Shown one piece after another: positions 1 to 5,700 of a DNA stretch of 6,784 bases. Source of the DNA: Bacteroidota bacterium (lineage in GTDB: Bacteria; Bacteroidota; Bacteroidia; Bacteroidales; PXBB01); the NCBI GenBank assembly GCA_022708385.1, contig JAKIYU010000141.1, positions 1 through 6,784 of the forward strand, in the 5' to 3' direction. The position numbers and the translations under genes are program-made. Position 1 is the stretch's first letter. Each line of letters starts with the position of its first letter. The notes under the pieces are model-generated. The model was not told the DNA's origin and did no database searches. It saw nothing but the letters and a program-made list of their open reading frames with translations.

Positions 1-817
1 CATTGAAGACGGGGAGTACCTTTTTACATTGCAGAATTTTATCAACAAGCGGTTTAAAATTGAAAAGGGAAGCAGGATAAGCTGGTCGGGCGACCCCTAC
101 ATGGCCATTACTGATGTGGATGCTATTTACAACCTGCGTACGCCTTTGTACGACCTTGTTTTTTCGGTTGACAGTTCAGAAGAATATAAAAAACGCATGC
201 CGGTTAATTGCATCCTGGGCATGAACGGCAATTTGTTTAATCCTGATATATCTTTTAAAATTGATTTGCCGGGAGCCGACGAAAAAACAAAGAACATGGT
301 CAACACCCTGATAAATTCCGATGCAGAAATAAACAGGCAAATGTTTGCTTTGCTGGCTCTTAACAGATTTTTGCCCCCGCCTAACCTTAACGAATTTTCA
401 AATATTGGCATTGGTACTGGTCTTGAAGCCACCTCAACAGAGCTTCTATCGAATCAGCTCAGCAACTGGTTATCTCAAATAAGCAACGACTTCGACATTG
501 GCGTTAATTACAGATCGGGCAACAAACTTACCAGCGATGAAGTGGAAGTGGCACTTTCGACTCAATTATTTAACGATAGGGTAAGTATCGACGGTAGTGT
601 GGCTAATAACAGCAGCAAACAGAATGCAAGCCAGATTGTTGGAGATGTAAACGTTGAAGTAAAACTTACGGAAGAAGGCAAATTCCGTATGAAATTCTAC
701 AACAAATCTAATGCAGTGGATATGCTTAAAAACTATGCACCCTATACACAAGGCATAGGTTTATTTTATCGTAAGGAATTCGATTCATTCTCCGATTTAA
801 TGCGCAAAAGAAAATAG
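1..817 (+). CDS. tamB: TamB-like translocation/assembly module protein, C-terminal part (5' end outside window)
   Basis: The reading frame is open from base 2 at the left edge, so this is the 3' part of a longer gene. The upstream in-frame residues IEDGEYLFTLQNF join directly to the rest, and the TTG at 29 is internal, not a start. The visible ~271 residues match the C-terminal TamB (DUF490) domain of Bacteroidota. Features seen are KGSRISWSGDPY, then YKKRMPVNCILGMNGNL, then the INSDAEINRQMFALLALNRF stretch, and a terminal strand-rich region ending in YTQGIGLFYRKEFDSF. TamB proteins are long beta-helical periplasmic proteins that span from inner to outer membrane and, with a BamA/TamA partner, help outer-membrane protein insertion or lipid transport. 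Bacteroidota homologues usually exceed 1,000 residues, so most of the protein is missing only because of the window edge. It ends at TAG 815-817 with no obvious terminator hairpin after it. The family call is by recognition of the pattern. Confidence 0.85.
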   Translation, partial: IEDGEYLFTLQNFINKRFKIEKGSRISWSGDPYMAITDVDAIYNLRTPLYDLVFSVDSSEEYKKRMPVNCILGMNGNLFNPDISFKIDLPGADEKTKNMVNTLINSDAEINRQMFALLALNRFLPPPNLNEFSNIGIGTGLEATSTELLSNQLSNWLSQISNDFDIGVNYRSGNKLTSDEVEVALSTQLFNDRVSIDGSVANNSSKQNASQIVGDVNVEVKLTEEGKFRMKFYNKSNAVDMLKNYAPYTQGIGLFYRKEFDSFSDLMRKRK

Positions 818-843
818 TATATAACGGTTTAGATATTTTTTTG

Positions 844-851
844 TAATTTTG
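844..851 (+). promoter_or_regulatory. Bacteroidota-type -7 promoter element for thiF-thiS
   Basis: TAATTTTG matches the Bacteroidota -7 consensus TAnnTTTG at every fixed position. It lies 14 bp before the thiF ATG, which implies a leader of only about 7-10 nt and leaves no room for a TPP riboswitch. A good -33 TTTG box is not seen; the nearest candidate is a GGTTTAG at about 826-832. The match is in A+T-rich DNA, so chance is possible. Confidence 0.45.
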
Positions 852-865
852 TGTAAAATTGCGCT

Positions 866-1438
866 ATGTATAAGGATAAACTTATAAAGGCTTGTGTAGG
901 AATTGCAGGTAGCGGAGGGCTTGGTTCTAATGCTGCTATCGCTCTCGCCCGCATTGGAATTGGGCAGCTTATTATTGCTGATTTTGATGTAGTAAGTGAA
1001 AGCAATCTTAACAGACAGTATTTTTTCCTTGACCAAATTGGCCAAAAAAAAGTCTTTGCCCTAAAAGATAACATTGGAAGAGTCAACCCATACGTTAATG
1101 TCGAAGCTTACGATTTAAAACTTAATCCCGAATCAGTTATACGGATCTTTAAAAATTGCGATATTATAATTGAAGCCTTCGACCTTGCCGAAATGAAACA
1201 AATGATAATTGAAACTGTACTGACAGAATTCCCAGAAAAATATATCATTGCAGCTTCTGGTTTAGGGGGATGGGGACGTAACAATACCATTAAAACTGAA
1301 AAATACGACAACCTCTTTATTTGCGGTGATATGATTTCGGAAGTTTCTGATATTTGTCCGCCACTGGCACCACGTGTAGGTGTTGTGGCTAATATGCAAG
1401 CCAATCAGGCATTTGAAATAATTATGAACCTTTTTTAA
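866..1438 (+). CDS. thiF: ThiF-family E1-like adenylyltransferase for a ThiS-type sulfur carrier (short form)
   Basis: This 190-residue protein is an E1-like ATP-dependent activating enzyme that adenylates the C-terminal Gly of a ubiquitin-like carrier. The nucleotide-binding loop GSGGLGS is at residues 15-21, followed by D39/D41 and the SNLNRQ motif (46-51) that holds the ATP-contacting Arg50. Lys61/62 and the region GRVNPYVNVEAYDLKL follow, then the acidic loop IEAFDLAEMK (102-111) and APRVG near residue 168. It is shorter than E. coli ThiF/MoeB (~250 residues) and lacks their zinc-binding CxxC pairs; its only cysteines are 10, 98, 153 and 164. This fits the short 'ThiF family 2' of anaerobes. 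The ATG at 866 is the only plausible start, because an in-frame TAA lies at 854-856. The ThiS gene follows after 2 bp, so the two are surely co-transcribed. ThiG, ThiH and ThiC are not in the window, so a role in thiamine thiazole synthesis is likely from family but not proven. A HcyF-like role in sulfur amino-acid synthesis is an alternative. Confidence 0.85.
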   Translation: MYKDKLIKACVGIAGSGGLGSNAAIALARIGIGQLIIADFDVVSESNLNRQYFFLDQIGQKKVFALKDNIGRVNPYVNVEAYDLKLNPESVIRIFKNCDIIIEAFDLAEMKQMIIETVLTEFPEKYIIAASGLGGWGRNNTIKTEKYDNLFICGDMISEVSDICPPLAPRVGVVANMQANQAFEIIMNLF

Positions 1439-1440
1439 AA

Positions 1441-1650
1441 ATGTATATGAAAATTACTTTAAATAACAATATAGAAACTTTTGATAATGAATTCCTTACA
1501 GTTACAGATTTACTTAAAGAAAAGAAATTTACTTTTAAAATAATTACTGTTAAACACAACGGCCATTTTATAAAAAAGGAAGATTACGATACAACCATTA
1601 TACGCGATGGTGATATTGTTGCAGCTATTCACATGCTTACCGGAGGTTAA
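1441..1650 (+). CDS. thiS: ThiS-like beta-grasp sulfur carrier protein ending in Gly-Gly
   Basis: This 69-residue protein has the size and pattern of ThiS. It has an N-terminal strand MKITLNNNIETF, a helix VTDLLKEKKF, the HNGHFIKKEDYDTTIIRDGD segment typical of the carrier's core, and the C-terminal tail AAIHMLTGG. The exposed final Gly-Gly is the site adenylated by ThiF and converted to a thiocarboxylate, which donates sulfur (in ThiS, to thiazole synthesis by ThiG). Two starts are possible: ATG 1441, used here, or ATG 1447, which gives MKITLNN and is the more typical ThiS N-terminus. The gene starts 2 bp after thiF. Because the tail ends exactly at GG, no protease is needed to expose it, unlike some carriers (for example HcyS) made with extra residues. 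The pathway served remains open, as no acceptor enzyme is encoded nearby. Confidence 0.85.
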   Translation: MYMKITLNNNIETFDNEFLTVTDLLKEKKFTFKIITVKHNGHFIKKEDYDTTIIRDGDIVAAIHMLTGG

Positions 1651-1665
1651 ATTATAAATGTAATT

Positions 1666-2280
1666 ATGAGAAATATTTTCATATTATTAATTAATACACT
1701 GATTATTAGCAGTGCCTTTTGTCAATATAACGACACTATTGTTCGTTTTACGATTTACCGGGATGCCTATAGCGATGAAGCTATTTTCAAGCTCGAAAGA
1801 AACAGTACTGGTTTTTTTGACCACGATTACGGTGCCGGAAAGATGTTTGCCTCATACAATAATTACCCTCAGATATGGAGTGTAACACCGAGTCCTGAAA
1901 GTGAAAATTTATCTATTAATTCTTTCCCGTTTAACTCCAACTTTAAATCTTTTAAATTAGGCTTTAAAACAACAATAACGGATTCTTTTACACTTAAAGC
2001 CTCCAACTTCAGTAAAATTGACACCACTATCAGGTTTTACATACACGATTTAACCGCAAATAAACTGATAAACCTACGTACTGATACACAATACCGCTTC
2101 TATTCAACTGCAGCAAACAATACCACCCGGTTCAAAGTCTATTTTGCAGGTGAAACACAGTTTTCTGATGACACATTAAGCAATGGGTTACCGGATTCAC
2201 TTGTAGCTTTAAAAATTAAAGACGGCACTTATGTTGTCAGCAATACGTATAGAGCTTATAATGTAAAAATTGAGCCCTGA
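1666..2280 (+). CDS. N-terminal fragment of the interrupted secreted protein (signal peptide + first beta domain)
   Basis: This is the 204-residue open fragment before the premature TGA. Residues 1-19 form a signal peptide: Arg2, then a hydrophobic core IFILLINTLIISSAF. Cleavage probably falls before Gln20 (FC-QYN), a common Bacteroidota site; the residues before Cys19 (SAF) are a poor lipobox. Residues 37-161 start with DEAIFKLERN, continue through FDHDYGAGKMF and PQIWSVTP, and reach LSINSFPFN. This pattern recurs in the C-terminal fragment and is typical of beta modules in T9SS cargo proteins. The fragment ends inside a strand just before ANLTIESGGAL, so it stops in the middle of a domain and is unlikely to be a naturally complete protein. 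Confidence 0.75.
   Translation: MRNIFILLINTLIISSAFCQYNDTIVRFTIYRDAYSDEAIFKLERNSTGFFDHDYGAGKMFASYNNYPQIWSVTPSPESENLSINSFPFNSNFKSFKLGFKTTITDSFTLKASNFSKIDTTIRFYIHDLTANKLINLRTDTQYRFYSTAANNTTRFKVYFAGETQFSDDTLSNGLPDSLVALKIKDGTYVVSNTYRAYNVKIEP
2278..2280 (+). other. Premature in-frame TGA at a predicted Gly codon
   Basis: Codon 205 of the 1666-3648 frame is TGA. The context (IEP-x-ANLTIESGG) is a stock phrase of Bacteroidota surface proteins in which x is normally Gly. A single G-to-T change in GGA gives TGA, so this looks like a nonsense mutation or a base-call error rather than a true gene end. The base after it is G. Confidence 0.75.
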
Positions 2281-3648
2281 GCCAACCTTACTATTGAAAG
2301 CGGAGGCGCCCTATATGTTAAAAACGATTTTATCGTTAAATCCGATGCCAATGCTCAGGGTTTATTTATTTGTAACGGTAGTTTTACTTATAATAAACCA
2401 CCCATAGTTCAGAAATATTTTGACGATGTTACCCAGTGGGGGTGGTATGTAGCCATACCTTGTTTGGCACAACAAGCCGAGATTTTTTCCGATGCCGACG
2501 GTCTCTGGTATTTTGATGCCAACCTGGCTAAGTGGATGCCTCAAAGCACAGGACAACTTTCACCTTTTACCGGCTATGTTACCAGATACTCTGGCACTAC
2601 AAGGACGCTTAATTACAGCGGAGAACTCAATAATGGCATTTTCCCTTATAACCTTATAAGAACGGCAGATTACGGAGGAAATTTCGGTTGGAATTTTGTC
2701 GGTAATTCTTTCCCATCGGCAATTGATTGGAACCTATTGACACCTGCCGATAAAGTAAACATCAACAATGCCATATATTTTCGAAAACTGGATGGCAGTG
2801 TGGCATCATACGTTAATGGCGCCGGCGTCAATGGCGGTTCTTCCATTATTCCCTCAATGCAGGGTTTTTGGGTACAGGTTACTTTAGGCCAAACAACTGG
2901 TTCTGTAACTTTCAGAAATGAGCACCGGCTTCATGCAACCCAACAACAATACAAAAATACTGTATCTGACAATATACTAAGTATTACTCTTTCCAACAGT
3001 TTATCATCCGACGAAACGCTCATACGCATTGAAAAAAATGCCACCTTACAATTTGATAAAGACTACGATGCCTTTAAACTGTATGCCGAAAATAAAAGTA
3101 TACCCCAGCTTTACACATTAACACCTGTTAAAGAAGAACTCTCAATAAACAGCTTTCCTTTAAACAACAGTGCACTTGATTTACCCCTCGCCTATTATTG
3201 CAAAACGCCTGGTACACTTTTGTTGTCTTTTTCTGAAAATCCCGTTTTTTTTAATCTCTATAATGTAACACTTGAAGATTTATCTGAAAATACTTTTACA
3301 GATATATGCACCTATAAAAACTATACTTTTAATGCTGACAGCGGTTTTAATAAAAACCGGTTTATTTTACATTTAGAGCCCAAAATCAATAGCTTGCAAC
3401 AGGCCATATCAGTTTCTGAAAGCCTAAATTATTACAACAATGCATTATATATCTATTCACTAAGCAATACCAAATTCAGCAATTATTGTATATATAATAC
3501 TTTGGGGCAAGAAATTTCGCAAGGAAATATTAAAACCGCATCTGAAGTTTGCGTAATTCCGGTTTTACTTGACAAAGGCATCTACGTTCTACGTCTTTTT
3601 TCTAAAGAAAGTAACAAAGAAATAAAGCAGAAGTTTGTTGTACACTGA
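2281..3648 (+). CDS. C-terminal fragment of the interrupted secreted protein (beta domain + T9SS sorting domain)
   Basis: The open frame continues for 455 codons after the TGA. There is no in-frame ATG close behind the stop, and the TTG at 2464 is a weak candidate start in mid-domain, so independent translation is doubtful. The region holds the strand ANLTIESGGALYVKNDF, then WGWYVAIP and GWNFVGNSFPSAIDW, followed by IPSMQGFWVQV. These mark the common Bacteroidota module ending in a Gly-Trp/GNP-type fold. Next comes the second copy of the beta module (DETLIRIEKN, FDKDYDAFKLY, PQLYTLTP, LSINSFPLN). The last ~80 residues are a type A T9SS sorting domain: ISVSESLNYYNNALYIYSL, YNTLGQEISQGNI, KGIYVLRLFS, and the end KQKFVVH. 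It lacks any signal peptide. Confidence 0.75.
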   Translation, partial: ANLTIESGGALYVKNDFIVKSDANAQGLFICNGSFTYNKPPIVQKYFDDVTQWGWYVAIPCLAQQAEIFSDADGLWYFDANLAKWMPQSTGQLSPFTGYVTRYSGTTRTLNYSGELNNGIFPYNLIRTADYGGNFGWNFVGNSFPSAIDWNLLTPADKVNINNAIYFRKLDGSVASYVNGAGVNGGSSIIPSMQGFWVQVTLGQTTGSVTFRNEHRLHATQQQYKNTVSDNILSITLSNSLSSDETLIRIEKNATLQFDKDYDAFKLYAENKSIPQLYTLTPVKEELSINSFPLNNSALDLPLAYYCKTPGTLLLSFSENPVFFNLYNVTLEDLSENTFTDICTYKNYTFNADSGFNKNRFILHLEPKINSLQQAISVSESLNYYNNALYIYSLSNTKFSNYCIYNTLGQEISQGNIKTASEVCVIPVLLDKGIYVLRLFSKESNKEIKQKFVVH

Positions 3649-4236
3649 TTACTTTGAAGTATATTCTGTTTTAATATCAAAATAACCAGGATAGGCAATC
3701 TGGAAGTTACCAATTGACACATAGGGTTTTGCCCTCAGTGTGATGCGCGTAGGTTGATTACCGGCTCCTGCCATGTTTAAGCCAAAATTTATCAGGCTTT
3801 GCCCGGTTTTTTCTTTGAGTACATCCCTGAGGTTGATGTTAAATAAAAGCGGATAATTAGCCACACCGCCATTGGGCGCAATTTGCAACTTATTCTGTGT
3901 GGTTCCTTGTACCATCTGAATATCATCAATTAATAAAATCCAATCAAGCTTGTTGAGAGTGCCCTGCACAGGGTTTGGATTTTTCACATCCACATTCAGG
4001 GTAAACTGCAGGGGAAAATTATTCTGCGCCACTGCTGCCATAAGTTTGGCTGCATCCATTACACTGAAATCACTTAACGATTTTTTATTTTGCACATCGA
4101 AGCCTGCCAGTTGAATATTTTCAATACTTTTGAGTCGAAATTCGCATTTGGCAAAGTTGGTCATTTCTTTGAGTTGCCTGCACGATGATAACGCTATAGC
4201 TATTATCAAAACGGCAATAATAGGTCTTGTTTTCAT
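3649..4236 (-). CDS. Lipoprotein with LEA type 2 (LEA14/WHy) domain
   Basis: This 195-residue protein begins with a lipoprotein signal: MKTRP, a hydrophobic stretch IIAVLIIAIA, then the lipobox LSSC with Cys19 as the lipid-modified residue. It is therefore a membrane-anchored periplasmic or outer-membrane lipoprotein. Residues ~33-130 form an LEA14/WHy-type beta domain, marked by the phrase FTLNVDVKNPNP (78-89) and by GTLNKLDWILLIDD after it. WHy/LEA14 domains are small beta-sandwiches linked to desiccation or stress in plants, but in Bacteroidota lipoproteins their role is not known. The ATG at 4236 fits the signal peptide well. The gene is convergent with the T9SS-type gene: its TAA (3649-3651 on the plus strand) directly abuts that gene's TGA (3646-3648). 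Upstream is a 130-bp gap shared with the divergent C45 gene. I cannot assign a function. Confidence 0.8.
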   Translation of the reverse strand: MKTRPIIAVLIIAIALSSCRQLKEMTNFAKCEFRLKSIENIQLAGFDVQNKKSLSDFSVMDAAKLMAAVAQNNFPLQFTLNVDVKNPNPVQGTLNKLDWILLIDDIQMVQGTTQNKLQIAPNGGVANYPLLFNINLRDVLKEKTGQSLINFGLNMAGAGNQPTRITLRAKPYVSIGNFQIAYPGYFDIKTEYTSK

Positions 4237-4271
4237 GATGGTTTAAATATTAATAAAAAATTCTATTTTGA

Positions 4272-4279
4272 AAAACGTA
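4272..4279 (-). promoter_or_regulatory. Possible weak -7 element for the LEA-domain lipoprotein gene
   Basis: On the minus strand this reads TACGTTTT, matching seven of the eight positions of TAnnTTTG (the last base differs). It lies 36 bp before the ATG at 4236. No convincing -33 TTTG is seen. It is a weak call in A+T-rich DNA. Confidence 0.2.
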
Positions 4280-4335
4280 ATTTGTGTAAAATTAGTTTTA
4301 AATACTATTCTTTTTTAACAATATTAATTATCCTT

Positions 4336-4343
4336 TATATTTG
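4336..4343 (+). promoter_or_regulatory. Bacteroidota-type -7 promoter element for the C45 hydrolase/EFR1 operon
   Basis: TATATTTG fits TAnnTTTG exactly and lies 23 bp before the ATG at 4367. A T-rich stretch at 4311-4316 sits at the right distance for a -33 box but is not a clean TTTG. Transcription would start near 4350, giving a short leader. It would serve both the C45 gene and the gene that follows. Confidence 0.5.
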
Positions 4344-4366
4344 CACCAAAATTCAAAATACTTAAA

Positions 4367-5632
4367 ATGATAATAAGATTGTTCATTTTAAAACCAGCAT
4401 TTATTACAGCACTTGTAATATTTACAATTTATCCGGCTTTTGCTTCAGAAACTATAAAGGGTAAAGTTATTATGGATACCACTGGAATTAAAATCATTAA
4501 AGTCTGGGGTACTCATAAAGAGCGTGGCTTTGCCATGGGTTACCTGTTGGCCGAAAACATAAGGGATATCTACAAGGGTTATATGGAACCCTTTTTGGGT
4601 AAATATCATGAGATAATAAAAAAACACATTGTCGTTGAGAAAGTAATTAAAATTGATAAAATTTTCCACGATGAGGCCGAAAGCATGATTCTGGGGATGA
4701 AAAAAGCGGGAGTTATCATAGATAATTTCGATGCCTATAATATACTTTTATCCAATGCTTTTCTCGACCTGCTTGGACTGTCTTCGCTCAATGAGCTTCG
4801 CACATTACGCAATGAGCATGGATGCTCTACCCTGATGAGCTGGGGTGAAGCCACAAAGAATACAGACCTTAAAGGCAAATCGATAGTAACACGCCATCTT
4901 GACTGGCCCGCCAATAAGCATGTTATACGCAATCAGGTGATTATTTTTCACAACCCTTCCGAAAAAAACGAGCAAAATTGGATTATGATAGGTTTTGCTG
5001 GGCAAATATCAGTTTTATCAGGGATTAACAAAAGCGGTCTTTGTGTTTTTCTGCACATGCTCAGCGATTATGAAGAAAAAAACATCCCGCTACCTATTAA
5101 ACCTTTTGAGCCGTTGAGCTTTACTTTAAGGCGCGCTATTGAAAGAAAAGATTACAATAATGATGGCAAAAACAATATAGAAGATGTAAAATCTGCACTA
5201 AATGAAAACAAGCAGGGCTATGCCGAAGGATTTATAGTTACTATGTTAGGGCCTACACAGAAAACCGACTCTCTTACCGCTGCCGTCGCCGAATTAACTC
5301 CAACCCCACCCTATATTGTTTACAGAAGCAATAACGACGAGGATATGTTAAACGGCTGCAATCTCTATGCGGCGAATTCTTCTATAAAAAGGTTAAACAA
5401 ACGAAATTACTGCAAACGGTATTCAGCTGTATCGCAAGCAGTTGGAGCCGGGTTAAACATGAGCAGCAGCAAATGCTGGGCAATTATGAAGAAATACTCC
5501 AGGCTAACCAATAATATTCAGTTTATTCAATATGTGCCGCAGCAAAAAATTCTGCGCCTGAGCATTTACAGGCATGGACACCCTGCTAGCGAAAATAAGC
5601 CGCAGGTTTTTTATTTAAAAAACATTTTTTAA
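4367..5632 (+). CDS. Secreted C45-family (Ntn-hydrolase fold) autoproteolytic acyltransferase/hydrolase
   Basis: This 421-residue protein starts with a Sec signal peptide (hydrophobic core AFITALVIFTIY, likely cleaved after Ala26 at PAFA-SET), so it works outside the inner membrane. The rest resembles C45 peptidase/acyl-CoA:6-APA acyltransferase-type Ntn hydrolases. The N-terminal region WGTHKERGFAMGYLLAENI (47-65) is the usual family opening. HGCS at 151-154 gives Cys153 as the probable nucleophile, freed by self-cleavage after Gly152. RHLD (Arg176, Asp179) fits the R-x-x-D pair of the Ntn active site, and AGQISVLSGINKSGLCV (211-227) follows. These enzymes cleave or transfer acyl groups on amides (penicillin, bile-salt or peptide amides in relatives); the substrate here is unknown. 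A loop D262-D273 (DYNNDGKNNIED) looks like a dockerin/EF-hand calcium site. The gene is first in a probable operon: the next start is 6 bp after its TAA. Confidence 0.8.
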   Translation: MIIRLFILKPAFITALVIFTIYPAFASETIKGKVIMDTTGIKIIKVWGTHKERGFAMGYLLAENIRDIYKGYMEPFLGKYHEIIKKHIVVEKVIKIDKIFHDEAESMILGMKKAGVIIDNFDAYNILLSNAFLDLLGLSSLNELRTLRNEHGCSTLMSWGEATKNTDLKGKSIVTRHLDWPANKHVIRNQVIIFHNPSEKNEQNWIMIGFAGQISVLSGINKSGLCVFLHMLSDYEEKNIPLPIKPFEPLSFTLRRAIERKDYNNDGKNNIEDVKSALNENKQGYAEGFIVTMLGPTQKTDSLTAAVAELTPTPPYIVYRSNNDEDMLNGCNLYAANSSIKRLNKRNYCKRYSAVSQAVGAGLNMSSSKCWAIMKKYSRLTNNIQFIQYVPQQKILRLSIYRHGHPASENKPQVFYLKNIF

Positions 5633-5638
5633 AACAGT

Positions 5639-5700
5639 ATGGCCTATCAGAAAGCGGTAATTTTTTCCTGAGCGGTACAGGCAACGCATTAAAAGGTGCC
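5639..5700 (+). pseudogene. Detached start of the EFR1-like gene with a T-run frameshift
   Basis: ATG 5639 begins MAYQKAVIFS and hits TGA at 5669-5671. In the neighbouring frame the bases 5662-5700 read FFLSGTGNALKGA and continue without a stop into the ATG at 5701. SGTGN is the FMN-phosphate loop of flavodoxins and should follow the first strand (KAVIF). The two halves join if the run of six Ts at 5661-5666 is given one more T, yielding MAYQKAVIFFLSGTGNALKGA and a 362-residue protein. No ATG, GTG or TTG exists in the downstream frame between its last stop (5596-5598) and 5701. The cause may be a homopolymer sequencing error, a real mutation, or slippage. Confidence 0.75.

Larger units (their letters stand above)
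1666..3648 (+). pseudogene. Secreted T9SS-cargo-type surface protein interrupted by an in-frame TGA
   Basis: One frame runs from ATG 1666 to TGA 3648 (660 codons) and is broken only at codon 205 (TGA, 2278-2280). Continuity is clear. The frame stays open between the stop and the next track of sequence, and the flanking residues read KIEP-stop-ANLTIESGGALYV, where a Gly is expected. The layout is a signal peptide (1-19), beta domain copy 1 (~37-161), a linker and GGA-rich strand (~180-240), a GW..GNSFPSAIDW domain (~255-425), beta domain copy 2 (~449-569) and a C-terminal sorting domain (~579-660). Such proteins are exported by Sec, then carried across the outer membrane by T9SS and often anchored to the surface; the substrate or role of this one is unknown. 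As it stands, the N half has no sorting signal and the C half has no signal peptide, so neither should reach the surface. A sequencing error is a serious alternative. It starts 15 bp after thiS and may share its transcript. Confidence 0.82.

Noticed and set aside
29..817. TTG at 29 as the start of a 262-residue gene
   Set aside because: The frame is open to the window edge and the residues before it fit the TamB domain; it is an internal codon.
818..865. TPP riboswitch before thiF
   Set aside because: The gap is only 48 bp and lacks the conserved thi-box sequence.
797..1404. Minus-strand open frames opposite thiF (797-1045, 829-1086, 1108-1404)
   Set aside because: They mirror the coding sequence of thiF, have no recognisable domain or signal, and overlap each other.
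2278..2280. TGA recoded as Gly (as in SR1/Gracilibacteria, genetic code 25)
   Set aside because: The predicted residue is indeed Gly, but the same gene ends naturally at another TGA (3646-3648) right after the sorting-domain end KQKFVVH, and all genes here look like Bacteroidota, which use TGA as a stop.
2278..2320. TGA as a selenocysteine codon
   Set aside because: A surface beta-protein has no redox site here, the expected residue is Gly, and I see no convincing SECIS hairpin behind the TGA.
4445..5005. Minus-strand open frames opposite the C45 gene
   Set aside because: They are shadows of a well-supported gene and show low-complexity or implausible sequence.
5639..5671. A 10-codon peptide MAYQKAVIFS as a real leader peptide
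   Set aside because: Its first nine residues fit the first flavodoxin strand and join to SGTGN after a one-base correction, so it is a broken gene start.
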